Below, piece by piece: positions 27,201-37,998 of a stretch of DNA of 64,000 bases. Source of the DNA: Rotaria sp. Silwood1 (Eukaryota > Rotifera > Eurotatoria > Philodinida > Philodinidae); the NCBI GenBank assembly GCA_905250075.1, contig CAJNOP010000698.1, positions 1-64,000 on the forward strand, written 5' to 3'. The position numbers were made by a program, and so were the translations under genes. Positions within the stretch are counted from its first letter, which is position 1; the number at the start of each line of letters is the position of its first letter. The notes under the pieces were generated by a model. It saw only the letters and a program-made list of their open reading frames with translations, did not search any database and was not told where the DNA came from.

Positions 27201-28698
27201 AAAAAAATATTTGTTATTACTTTTTGCCTCGATTTTTCCAACAAACATAACCCTGTGGACATCGTCGACTTCCACTTGCATTACCACAAAGAACAAAAAT
27301 TTCATCTTCTTGATACCAATAAACTATAAAAATTGAAAAAACAGATCATTTATGCGTCTTTTAAAAACTGAAAAATTTTTCTGTGGGCGGAATGTTTTTT
27401 TTTTTTTTTTATTAATAAATAATATTTTAACATACTTTCATTTTTAATTTCTTCTAAATAAGTTTCATATGACATATTAAATCCAATATTAGAAATATTA
27501 GAATTATTTAAAAATGATTCATAAGTTGGTACACATTTTTGTCGAAGAACACCCATATATAATTGTAATCCTACCTAAAAATTCAAAAAAAAATATTATA
27601 TTTTAGTTTTTGTTTTTTTTTAAATCTCAAACCAATGCAAATATTGAAAGAATAAAACTTGATAAAACAGTTACATCTCGTAAACAAATAAGTGATTGTA
27701 TTAATGCATCAACAATTGTTTTTAAACCTATAATAATTAATGAAATAAATAAATAAATAAATATTTTAATAATATACCAGGTACAACTGCAACAGTTTTT
27801 AATGCTCGTAATACACGAAATGTTCTTAATACTGCAACTTTTCCCAAATTAACAAAAAATGTTATATATCTAGAAAGACAAAAAAAAAAAAAAGTAAAAT
27901 ATTTTTTTATTATTTAATAATACATACGCAAGTGTTATTACAATAAAATCTAACCAATTCCATGGATCACGTAAAAATGTATGTTTTTCTAAAATAAATC
28001 CTCGTGCAACACATTTTGTTAATGCTTCAAGTGTATAAATTATTGTAAAAACATATCTATAAATCGTTTTTTTTTTTTTATTTTATTAAAGAAAACAAAA
28101 TAAAAATATATCACATACTCATTTGTTTCTGGTACATTTTTAAGTGTCATAAATACACAATTAGTTAAAATAGTAATCATAACAAATGTACTAAATAATG
28201 AATGTGTTAATATACGTATAGCTAAATGTCGAAAACAATTAAATGGTGAAAATATAAAACAAGCTGATGTTGAACTAAATCGAAATATTGTTTTATTTCG
28301 ATTAATAACTACAAAAGCCTATAATAAAAATTATCATTTTTTTTTATTTTACGAAAAATAAAAATTATTAAATAATTTATACATACATATTCCGTACGAT
28401 AATACCAATCAATTTCTTCAATTGGTTTACCAATAAGTTCAATTGGAAATTTATTTTGTAATATACGTGGTAATGTTTGTCCAACAGCTAATTCTTTATT
28501 AGGCATTAATTTAGAATTGATTGATTCATATTTTAATGATTTTTTCATAGAACGATGTTCATCATTATCATCTTCATGTATTGTTTGTCGTTGTAAACGT
28601 TCAGAAGCAATACGTTCAGCTTCTTCTTCTCGATAACGTTCAATACGTCTTAAAGATTCATGAGTAAATTCACGAAAAACAATCGAGTTGTAATCCAT
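18245..28698 (-). CDS. para: Voltage-gated sodium channel alpha subunit, Nav1/para type, 30 exons
   Basis: Exons 5' to 3': 28387-28698, 28119-28318, 27928-28056, 27778-27869, 27633-27727, 27436-27577, 27221-27323, 27146-27167, 27006-27084, 26616-26948, 26330-26560, 26186-26276, 25686-25786, 24339-24653, 24132-24272, 24003-24082, 23819-23936, 23465-23674, 23049-23414, 22702-22998, 22369-22638, 21329-21382, 21130-21271, 20955-21064, 20732-20898, 20556-20659, 20405-20506, 19975-20345, 19855-19917, 18245-18787. Product about 1,793 aa with four six-TM domains. Pore residues are D383 (TQDFWENL), E831 (GEWIES), K1246 (TFKGW) and A1541 (TTAGWSG): the DEKA sodium filter. S4 segments include [10 protein letters not shown] (DI) and [16 protein letters not shown] (DIV). 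The inactivation gate is MFM (1315-1317), as in Drosophila para. The C-terminus has the EF-like domain (DPSGSQF...). Exon 8 carries one base too many for the frame (see findings). The exon 23/24 junction could use another nearby acceptor. The I-II linker is short. Confidence 0.95.
18897..19015. repeat. CCCACGG-family MITE, partial copy in Nav intron 29
   Basis: Contains AAAAACCGCGAAATTCAG, the inverted TCTGACTTTCGCGG, and the right end ATTTTCCGTGGG. These match the complete copy at 24914-25133. The left terminus is not recognisable, so this is a truncated or diverged copy. Confidence 0.6.
19212..19640. mobile_element. hAT-type MITE with GC-rich core, in Nav intron 29
   Basis: The 16-bp inverted ends are CAGAGATGTCCATCGC. 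They are flanked by a perfect 8-bp target duplication, CTTCATAG, at 19204-19211 and 19641-19648. The 429-bp element has no coding capacity. Its ends are packed with GCCGCTGCCGCG-type repeats, in strong contrast to the AT-rich host. The 8-bp duplication and CAGAGATG end assign it to hAT with good confidence, and the intact duplication suggests a fairly recent insertion. Confidence 0.88.
21733..21906. mobile_element. hAT-like MITE in Nav intron 21 (first)
   Basis: Inverted ends CAAGGGAACACAAGCGGACT and CAAGGTGGAACAAGCGGACT enclose a hairpin-like core. The flanks TATCATAG (21725-21732) and TGTCATAG (21907-21914) match at 7 of 8 positions, which fits an hAT target duplication. 174 bp, non-coding. 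Confidence 0.72.
22194..22276. mobile_element. Very short hAT-like MITE in Nav intron 21 (second)
   Basis: Only 83 bp, with imperfect inverted ends CAGTGTTTTATCTA and CAGGGATTTATCTA. The perfect 8-bp duplication TATGGGAC lies at 22186-22193 and 22277-22284. The perfect flanks are the main evidence; the element itself looks like an extreme deletion derivative. Confidence 0.75.
24763..25576. repeat. Long fold-back element in Nav intron 13
   Basis: Two long arms are imperfect reverse complements. Shared blocks include AAGTGTTAATCG, GTAAGACTCGAT, GACTGTTTTACTGGTTTTT, GAAATTTTGTCCATAAA and AATGAACGTTT. The arms meet near 25285, so each was about 300 bp before the left arm was interrupted by the MITE at 24914-25133. 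The ends are approximate and I could not fix a target duplication. Non-coding. Open frames inside it are by-products of the inverted repeat. Confidence 0.7.
24914..25133. mobile_element. CCCACGG-family MITE, complete copy nested in the fold-back
   Basis: Inverted ends CCCACGGAAAAATT enclose 220 bp containing AAAACCGCGAAAGTCAG and its inverted copy. The dinucleotide TC is present on both sides. Removing the element plus one TC gives ...GACCTCTGGCAATG, which matches the uninterrupted opposite arm (GACCTCTAGCAATGG). That confirms both the exact ends and the order of insertion. Superfamily unknown; a 2-bp duplication is not hAT-like. Confidence 0.8.
27342..27387. repeat. CCCACGG-family MITE remnant in Nav intron 6
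   Basis: Forty-six bases matching the right-hand part of the 24914-25133 element (CAGATCATTTATGCGTCTTT, then AAAATTTTTCTGTGGG). Probably a deletion remnant. It lies wholly within the 112-bp intron 6. Confidence 0.6.
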
Positions 28699-31323
28699 CC
28701 TGATTAATAAAATTTATTATCTTCTTATACATATCTTATTAAACAATAATCCATAATAAATAATAAAATATTATTTTTCTTCTTCAACATTAATAATTAG
28801 ATATGTATAAACAATATTGAAAATTCGATGATAAGATTTCTGTTTAATTTATTGACTTACAGATAGTGTTATATTTGACATTCAAACATTGATCAATCAA
28901 TGATAATGATAAGACTCAATTGTTATAGTGACATCGGAATAAACATGCAATAAATAAGAACGAAAAACTAGATAAAAGAATGAATCGTTTTCTTTTTCTT
29001 TTTTTTCTCTATCTTATAAGTAATAGTTGTGTGTTAACGAATTAAATAGATTGATTTTATAGACAAGAATGTTGTACATCATGCAATAATGAAAAAAGTG
29101 ATTTTTACATCTATTACCCATTGATTATTATCATTTCTTTCTTTTCGTTTCATCTTAGATCTTTTTTTTTCTCTTTTAAACAATTGTCATGTGTAGAATA
29201 AAGAAAGCAAAAAAAACCAATGACTTTAGGGAATATAATTTTGCTATGATTTGCTAAGTATTTCAGAATCAAATACAAAAATATCGATGTATGTGTGTGT
29301 ATTTTTTTTTCTTTTCTCTATTTATTAGTCAAATTTTATCAAATTGAGAACTTTTTATCAATCATTAATCATTATTGAGAGAGTTGTAGCAAAATTTATT
29401 AAGATTAATTATTGAACATGTCTCGCTAATTTAATATTGATATTCATTGTTATTGTTAATATTTATCTAGTTTTCCTATTTGGATAAGGTCATCATCTTA
29501 AGTGAAAGCAAAAGAGTTGTTTTTCTTTGACTAAAAGAAGAAAAAAAGAAGATGCCAATCGTAAGTGATGAAGAAACATAGAGAGTAACAATCGAATAGT
29601 CACGCATATGAGTCCGGATGATGATGAAGTGAACAGCGTAACGTTCCTAAATTGAATTTCTTCGTTGATTAGCATATCTAATAAATGCTTTGAATAATAG
29701 AACAATTCTAAGAAGAAAGCAAAAGATAAATTTATTGATCCGCTTAAAATCAAGTTCAAATCGTTCACTTTTTTATTATTAGTCAAGGTTAAAATCAGAT
29801 AGCAAAACCAAAAAAACAAATGACATAAATAACGAGAACAAAGAAAAGACTAATGTTGATATATTATTTTTGAAATGATTATCTAGTTGATGGTTTAACT
29901 TCAAATCTTAGTCTGTCTTTTTTTTTTTTGTTAAAGATTCTTTTCTTTTTATCACTTGAGTAATAAAATAAAATGATTAACAATAAAAAAAAAAGAACAA
30001 AAATTTCATTGTCTTTGTGCATGACATTATAGTAAATAAATAGAGATTTATTCATCAATCAATGAATTTATTTACATGCACATTGATGAACTACACAGGA
30101 AAGTGTTAGACATGAATGTCTTAAAATCTCTAGAGATAATATTCTATTGTATGTTAATTAATGTTGATCTATGAAATGAAATTATCAGAGATTATATATA
30201 TTTAATAATTTATTAGAAATATTAAACTTTTATTGAAAATTTTACTATCATAATTTCAATCTTGAAAGTTATTATTATAATAAAAAAAAAGTTTTTCTTG
30301 ATTTAAATTTAAAAAAGTTAATTTTTATTCTTTTCAAATTTCATTCATTCAAGATGATTTGAATAAATCTATGCATGTATATATATAATACACAAGTTCA
30401 TGCTTGTCGTTGTCACTACTGGTATCCACTTATTTCAATATAACTACTCGGCATTTTATGAAGAGTCGTCGCGACTGAAGTGTGCAACGAAACTTATGCA
30501 TAAGTCAATAGTATTCAATAGATTGTGACGTATGAAACTTAGCTTATAGTTATACTTAATCATTCAACAATGTATTTCTTTTTTTCATGCTAATCTTTGA
30601 ATAGTCAGAATTCAGTTGACATTATCCTGACTGACAACAAGGTATTGAATTATATCAAATTTCTATTATCACGTAGTATTAATTAAGACAAAAAAAATAT
30701 ATATATCCTTTTTCTATAATATGGAAACATAAAATAATGAGTATGCATATTAAATAAAAACTAATTTATATGTAGAAAAATTTTTTTGTTGAATTACCTA
30801 ATCATATCATTATATTTATGCATTAACACTTCTCTTATATAGTTTTCTTTTTTTTTTCTTATCTTTCTCTCTCACTTTCTCACTGTTGTTGATCGATTTG
30901 CAAACAAATAGAAGCCGTAAGGATGATAGTACTATAGACTGAATGTTTGACATTCACACAGACGATGATGATGGCATCTTCTCTTTAATTGGTTGTAATC
31001 GCTTTCGTGTGTGCTTTCGCTTACCAGAGACTAAGAGCATATGTATATTACAAAAAAAAAAAAAAACGACAGGAGATGATTCTTCCCAACAATATTATAC
31101 ATATGTATTCTACTTCTGACTTCTGATTTATTGTCTAACTGACCGTAGTATATTGAAAGTCGTCTATATTCATATAACTGTTATGACGTTGTAATCGACT
31201 TATAACGAAGGAAAAAAAAATCTTTTTTTTTTTTTTTTTGAACATTAAGAGAGAAAGTGTTAAAATAAGAGTGAGATACCGTATTGAGTCAAAATCATTT
31301 CTGAACTTTTTTATTTTTTGGTA
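28699..31323. other. Head-to-head promoter region, Nav (-) and four-TM gene (+)
   Basis: About 2.6 kb between two divergent genes. It must hold both promoters and 5' UTRs. AT-rich with poly-T tracts; I see no exon, repeat family or distinct motif. Confidence 0.5.
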
Positions 31324-32485
31324 ATGGGGAAGCCGAATTGTGATGACAGGTATACTTGAGGTTTATTTTACAATTTAATGACACTATTTACTATTTTATT
31401 AGTGAAATTTTTGATCGTATATCTTCACCATCAATAATATTATCACAACCAATCGATTTAGATATGAATTGGCAAGCAAAATTAAGTCAATCAGATCCAA
31501 GTATTCAATCACGTCAAAATCAATATATTAATCGATTATCTACAAATGGTTATAATTCACCATCATATAAAGTTTCAATTGGACATGAAACAGTAAATAT
31601 AACAGAAATTGCACGTCATAATGAACCATCAACTAATCCAACAACAATGATACCATTGAATGAAAAACATCGTGTTATTGTAGCACGAAAAGGTGCTGAT
31701 ATTCTTAGTTTATGTTTTATGAGTTTTGTTTCTGCTATTCTGATACTTATTGCTATATCAACAATGCATTTATTATTTAAAACAAATAATATAAATACTA
31801 GTGATATAATTCCATTTTTACTTCAATCAACAAATATAACATCAAATTTTTTATATATGTTTGGAACATCAAATCTATCAAAAGATAATGTATCAAATCT
31901 TTTTAATTCAATATATGATCGTACAATACGTGATTTAGCTATTGTTGTATGTTTATTAATTATTGTACTTAATTGTTTTTGTTTATTAATATTCAGTATT
32001 GAAATTTATCTTGATTCTAATATGATAAATATTAAAAATACTTCATGTTGGTAAGAATATTATTATTAAAATAAAATTCATTTTGTTTTGTTTTTAGTTG
32101 TCTTTTTAGTTCTTCAACATCACATTTTATTGCTATATGTAGTTTTTATGCATCAATTCCAGCATTAATACTTGGTAATAATTCTTTCACAAAAAAAAAA
32201 CGAGTTTAATGTTTTTTTTATTTTTTAGTAATGTGTTTATTTATTTTATTAAATATGTCATTGATACCAGCAATTATTTCATTAATAATACTTGGTTTAG
32301 GTTTAATTTTTATTCTTCTTGCTTTATTAACATATTTTTCAACATGGCAAAATAATCATTTTTCAATTAAAAATGAAAAATTATCTAATATTAATTCATC
32401 TATATATCGTACTATTGGTATGACACAATTAAATCAAGATGATATTAAATTAGCTAAAGCTGATGAAATATCAACACTTGTATAA
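31324..32485 (+). CDS. Four-transmembrane protein, unrecognised
   Basis: Exons 31324-31349, 31403-32050, 32098-32174 and 32229-32485; phases agree and the total is 1,008 nt (335 aa). The short first exon (MGKPNCDD) is inferred from its donor and phase. If it is wrong, the start may be the in-frame ATG at about 31464 (MNWQAKLSQ). After a polar N-terminus of about 120 residues come four hydrophobic segments: SLCFMSFVSAILILIAIS, DLAIVVCLLIIVLNCFCLL, the pair SHFIAICSFYASIPALIL/VMCLFILL, and ISLIILGLGLIFILLALL. A loop with N-glycosylation sequons lies between TM1 and TM2, and the C-terminal tail is short and polar. Topology resembles TMEM221/claudin-like four-TM proteins, but I see no diagnostic tetraspanin CCG or claudin W-GLW-C-C motif. 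Confidence 0.75.
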
Positions 32486-34658
32486 AAAACAAAAATAAAA
32501 TATAAATGAAAGAATTCTTTTTAGATATATATATTTGACATTGAAAAATCCTTTTTTTTTTAATTAGTTGAAATTTTGAACTGTATTCTTACAACTATGT
32601 CGTGAATCAATGTTTTTTTTTGTTAAATCAAGAGAAACTATATATAATTAAGAATATAGCTGAACAAACTTGAGTTTTACTCAAGTATGTACTCATATTT
32701 GTCTTTTTCTAAGGGGACAAATTGACTTTTAGAACAAATGAAATACAACAAAAAAAAAAAAAAAGATTAGTTTGAGATTTACATCATTTGTTTTCTAATT
32801 AATATAAAAAAACGCCAACGCCTCTCATTTCAAAATTTTGATTAAGACAAATCTGAATGTTTTAGTATTACTTCAATAAATTATTTGAAGTACAAAGTCA
32901 ATTATATAATTATTAATTTCTAAAAAAAGAAGAAAAAAAAACAAAAATAATAGCTGCATTTCTTATTAATTAATAAGTGACTAGTACTTAAAATTGAATA
33001 TATTTTTCATAAGTATTGTTAATTTTGAAAAAAAATCATAATTTTGTGTAAACATATAAGAACTTTCGAAGTGCTTCGACTTCCGAGATTTTTTTTTGAT
33101 AATAAGAACAAAATTAATTGCTCAGGAATTCTTTTGTTTTGAAATGTTCAATATAATAATCTTGTCTGATGATTAATTAGTAAATCTCTTCGATCTATGA
33201 AGATAGAATTGAATGTTCAATTCTAAGAAATGCATTAGATTCGCATCCTTAAGATCTATTCTCACATGTCGATACCGAAAAATTTTATTTTGTTTTATTC
33301 AAAAATTATAAATGTGACATTAGGCTATGAGCATGGATTATAAGTATGTGGGTCTAGTACACTTCTTAGATTTGAACTTTCATACTATCTTCATAGAACT
33401 GTCTCTCTTTCGAATGGTGAAAGTTGAAGCTCTCTATCAAAAGTTATTGAGAATTAAAGACTGACTGCCCGATGACTTTTGGACCATCAAATAATCAGTA
33501 AATAAATTGAAGGAGTAATAAATTAATTTCTATTCTAATAAATCATTAGAATGTCTTAAGAATATGAATCATGATTGGAAATATTTGCAAGTTGTCGACA
33601 ATCATAGAGAAATCAATTGAAAATAGTCTAAATTATTGAAAATCTTCAGTAATAAGATTAACAACAAAAGATGATTTTTATTGATATTCTTACTAGTAGC
33701 CGTTGACTTCTTTTCATTTTTCTTCATTCTTATGTATATCTGATAATTCGTAGTGAAAATAGAAAAAAAAAAGAAGCTGATTTTCAATGATAGAAATTCG
33801 TTTATTTTTCCTTGAAATAAATCAAACTATTAGTAAAAAAATTTAATATTGTATTTGTTCAATGAATTAATAATTTTGTTTTATTTTAAAATTAAAATAG
33901 TAGTAACTGATTTAATTTATTCATAAAAACATTCATTTACTTATTAAATAAATAGTACTTATATCAGTAGTCTTTTCTTTTTTTGTAATGAAAACATTTT
34001 CGTGTCAAAAGAATTTCGTATTACACAATTTATTTTTCTTTCTTACACTTTAAGGTATTTTTCAAACGTTCTTTTCTCTATTGTGACTTCTTTCATCATA
34101 TTTTCTTCCAAGTGACATTACTTTTTTATTTTAAGAGACATGAATGAATAAACTTTGTTTTCGAAATACAAATGTCTCGTATTGAAAACTTTTAGAACAT
34201 TGTCAAATATGTATCTATCTACAGATGTTACTTTGAAAAAGTCATGATTTAGATATTGAACTATTTGAATCAATGATTCATTTAAAATATTGTATCGAAT
34301 TTAATTTAAAAATGATAGAATATATTTGTGATAAGGAAATAAATGAAACAAGCAAAAACAGAGATAATAAAATTCGGTAAAGAAATGACATTGTAGAAAC
34401 TGAAGCAGTAGCAATAAAAAGTATATTTCATATTATTTATTATGCTAATACTAATTTTTTTGTTGACGAAGGAACCATCCAAACTGATACCAATTATTTG
34501 AGTTTACATGAATTCTTGATAAGATAAGCAGAAGTCTACCAGGGTTTGTTTCTATTAGCCTTCCACATCGAGATAAAATGATGCTTATTAAATTATCAAT
34601 AGACCTACCTATGGGCAAAATTTTACATTGAAATTCCGTTTTTGCGGTAAATATCTAA
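32486..34658. other. Intergenic 3' flank, AT-rich
   Basis: About 2.2 kb downstream of the four-TM gene. No supported gene or repeat family; poly-A/T tracts only. Confidence 0.5.
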
Positions 34659-34814
34659 CAGTGGCGTAGGGCCATTGGACAATTGCCCATAGCTCCAAAA
34701 GTTATTGCCCATATATATTTTTGAAATCATAATGGTTGTCCTTAGCTGCCCGTAACTCAAAATAGTTCGACTGATGAATTGCCCATGACTCAAAAATTCC
34801 TGGCTACGCCACTG
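34659..34814. mobile_element. hAT-type MITE with CAGTGGCGTAG ends
   Basis: Inverted ends CAGTGGCGTAG...CTACGCCACTG are flanked by a perfect 8-bp duplication, ATATCTAA, at 34651-34658 and 34815-34822. 156 bp. The interior repeats TTGCCCATA/TTGCCCATGA in alternating orientation. Non-coding. CAGTGGCG ends are common among hAT families. Confidence 0.88.
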
Positions 34815-35139
34815 ATATCTAAATTTAGATAGGACATTCAATAAAACAATAATAACTCGCCTCTAAAGATCAATGCGAACAATCCTATTTTTTTGTTTTT
34901 CTGACATAGCATCACTATAGACCTCCTAATATGTGCCTAAAACAGTGGGTATCAATCCGGGTGGTTTCCTCTCGAGTGAATACATACTGAGTAATTAAAT
35001 ATCAGCATATTGACTATCATTTCATTAGAAAATATTCCATACATTAATAATTGATTTTCTTTTCTATTCAATTTCTTTTTACAATATCTTTTAGCATTGA
35101 ACAATGAAAAACTCATCTTTGTATATATATCACAGCAGT

Positions 35140-35261
35140 GTCACATATCCGAGATTTTGGAGATGCCGCTTCTCGCGCGACAGATGCGGGTGTGGAGGAT
35201 GCGCATCTCTCAAGGTGATCTTATATCTCCGATGGGAATGACCGCATCTCGGATATGTGAC
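35140..35261. repeat. Short inverted-repeat element, GC-rich centre
   Basis: Inverted ends GTCACATATCCGAGA and TCTCGGATATGTGAC enclose about 90 bp with GATGCGG/GATGCGC motifs. The GC content is higher than the surroundings. No convincing target duplication, so the superfamily is open. Confidence 0.6.
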
Positions 35262-35998
35262 CTCACTCATATATCAATAAGAATCTGTTTTTTTTTTGTC
35301 TTATTAATTTTTCTGTTCATATCATTTTTGATGTTTGATTGATAAACTTTTTAATCTTCTGTCTACTATAGACAGACATAAGATAAAACATTTCTTGATG
35401 ACACATCAAAAAAAAAAGAAAAAAAAAAAAACAACACAAGAATCTTTTCAATATCTTCGAAATATAAAATAATTGAAAACTAAACAATAATAATAATAAC
35501 TGATGTTACTAAGATACGTTTTGTTTTGTTTGTTTGTTTTTTTTTTGTTTGAAATTATGAACAACAAAACACGAAGAATATTAATTCAATAATACGCAAG
35601 ACAGATAGAACATAGAAGAAAAACAAAAAACAAAAAAAAAAAAACGAAAGAAAGAAATACACGAAGCCAAATAGTTATGCATCAGGGGGACAGGAATAGT
35701 AACAATAACAACAATATGAATCGATACTGTTTTATGCCGTAGTTGTTCTTCTTCTTCTCTCTCTTCATTAAACTCGATACACACGAAACAACAGTAATTA
35801 CATATAGAGAAAATGAGTGAGATAATTTTTGAGATCATCATTCGCTCAATTACTCTAAAAAAAGCAAAATAAGACGAAAAACAAGCAAAAGCACTGTTAT
35901 CGTGTACAAAAACAAAAGTAATGTTTAAAGAAACACACAAAAAAAAAAAAAAAAACAAAGAATTTCTTTTTTTTTTTCTTTTTATTTATTTATACATA
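35262..35998. other. 3' flank of the next gene, low complexity
   Basis: Poly-A/T and CA-rich sequence. The open frame here is Phe-rich and looks like chance. Confidence 0.45.
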
Positions 35999-37998
35999 TC
36001 AGGTTTTTGATGGATTATGGAAGAATTTGGAAAAGAATTTTTGTGTTATTGTTCTTATAGGTGTTCGAGATGATGTTGATTGATTAATTAATGATTGAGA
36101 AGAATTTGATAAAGGATTTATTTCATGTTCATCTGTTTTTGTATTTTCACATGATTCTGTTGTTAAACTTTCTGTTGTTGATAAACAAGCTATTGAATGT
36201 GGTCGTATTGAACAAAGTATTGGTGATGAATTAGTTGATGATGATGATGATTTTCTATAATGATAATATCTTGTTAAAGATTTACCGGTTGTATATAAAT
36301 GATCACGATCAATTGTTGGATCAATATCATTAACTGTTTTATTAGGTGGAGTTATAAATGTTCTCTCTTGTTGTTGTTGATTATCTAATGTATCTTTTTT
36401 TTTTGATGAATCTTTTTTTTTTTTGTTTATTAATGATGTTTGATTTTCATGTGTTGATGATGTTAATATAGTTGTATTATTTAAATGATTAATTCGATGA
36501 TTTTTATTAAATATAGGTAATGAATGTGGAACTTTTTCACCATCATGACTACGACGTACATGTATTGGATATTGAAAATTTTCATTATGATATCCATGTG
36601 CAATAAGACCATATTCTTTAACTTGTTGCATTTTAAGATCAAGTTCATGTATTAATGCTTTAGACATTGTTATATTATCTATATGAACAATTGAACAACA
36701 ACGACGAGCTATAAAATAGAAAATAAAAACAATTTTTTATATTGTACTTTTCGAATAGTTATGGAAAAAAAACAAAGATAACTTAAATATTTGATTAAAA
36801 AAAATGTATTTTAGAATAAGACAAAAAAAAACATTTTTTTTGTTTCTAAGATATACTTGGAAAACTCTTGTGAATGGATTAATTTTTTTGTTCGATTTTA
36901 GGTAAACATTTTTTTTTTCATTGATTTAGTTCATTTAATGCAATGCAATTCGTTTAAATATAATACTTTTTTTGCGATAGAAGAAAAAACAATTCACTAT
37001 TGCATGAAATTATTTTTTCAAGCAATGACTCGGATGTTAAGAAAGTGCGTACAAAGTACAAAAAAACACCTGGTCACGTCTATCACTACATAACGAGTGT
37101 AATGTCACGTCTACCGTAAAAGCAAACATATAAAATACTTTTCTATTTTCCATATATGCTCTAATTATGAAATGCATTCAAATAATTACGAAAAAATTTA
37201 TTTTTCCAAATGTAAAACTGAGAGAAAAAAAAACACATACTTTTCATATTTCATCATAAGAATATACATATATATGAATATAAAACAGACATTTTTTTTT
37301 TAGATCTAAGTTCAAAAAGAACATAAAGCAACCACTCTGACACTTATATATAATGTTATTTAATCAGCATCGGCATTTTATTTACCTAGACATGAGTATT
37401 TTCATTTCAAAAAAAAAAAAGAAAACGTTTTTTCGAGTTCTTATATAGTTTCTAACAACAATCGTCACAAAAAAAAAAGCACTAACAAAATAAAGTCTCT
37501 AGAATAAGAAGAGATAACGTACTTGTTTATACACGTCTAATAGTGTATATGCGCCATAAACAAGTTTTGTTATTTCGTTCTTTAAAAGAAAAAAAACGAA
37601 CTCAAAACCACAACATTATTATTAAACGCAATAGGAGATGCCACGCCCCTCCACATCTATCCTGTTTTATTCTTGCATATTATTTATCTAACATATAAGA
37701 AATCAATTTTCTATTAAAAGAACAAAAAAAAACATCTATGAATTCATATGAAAAACCACTCAAAAAAAAAGAATAATGCAGTAGAATTAGTATGTTCGAT
37801 GTATTTTTTTTTATCTTTAGTTACTGAACTATAATATAGAATATTTGACATAAAAAGTTCTTTAAAATACATACGTGTTAAAAAATTTACTTGACGACGA
37901 TGACGTTTGATTAATTGTTGTGATGTTGATTTAATATTATTATTATTATTATATGCAAATGATCGATGTTGAACCAGCACTGTGCCGGTAGCAGTCAT
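35999..37998 (-). CDS. Basic, Ser/Thr/Asn-rich protein, unrecognised
   Basis: Exon 2 is 35999-36708. The preceding exon ends at 37875 (donor GTATGTAT) and joins in phase 1 to give ...VNFLT-P-RRCCSIVHIDNITMSK. The intron is 1,166 bp. The first in-frame ATG is at 37998, giving 277 aa. The frame continues upstream without an ATG through a hydrophobic stretch (NFFFIVHIAVVCFIVM) that would make a good signal or membrane segment, so a further upstream exon is possible. Other visible parts: a basic KRHRRQ site that could be cleaved by furin-type proteases, a conserved-looking patch HELDLKMQQVKEYGLIAHGY, then a long disordered Ser/Thr/Lys-rich tail ending FSKFFHNPSKT. No known domain recognised. The second exon is well supported by codon use; the 5' end is uncertain. 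Confidence 0.6.

Noticed and set aside
34623-34841. 72-codon open frame (-)
   Set aside because: Falls on the hAT MITE 34659-34814 and its flanks.
35581-35958. 125-codon open frame (-)
   Set aside because: Phe/Cys/Val low-complexity frame from poly-A/T sequence; no supporting signals.
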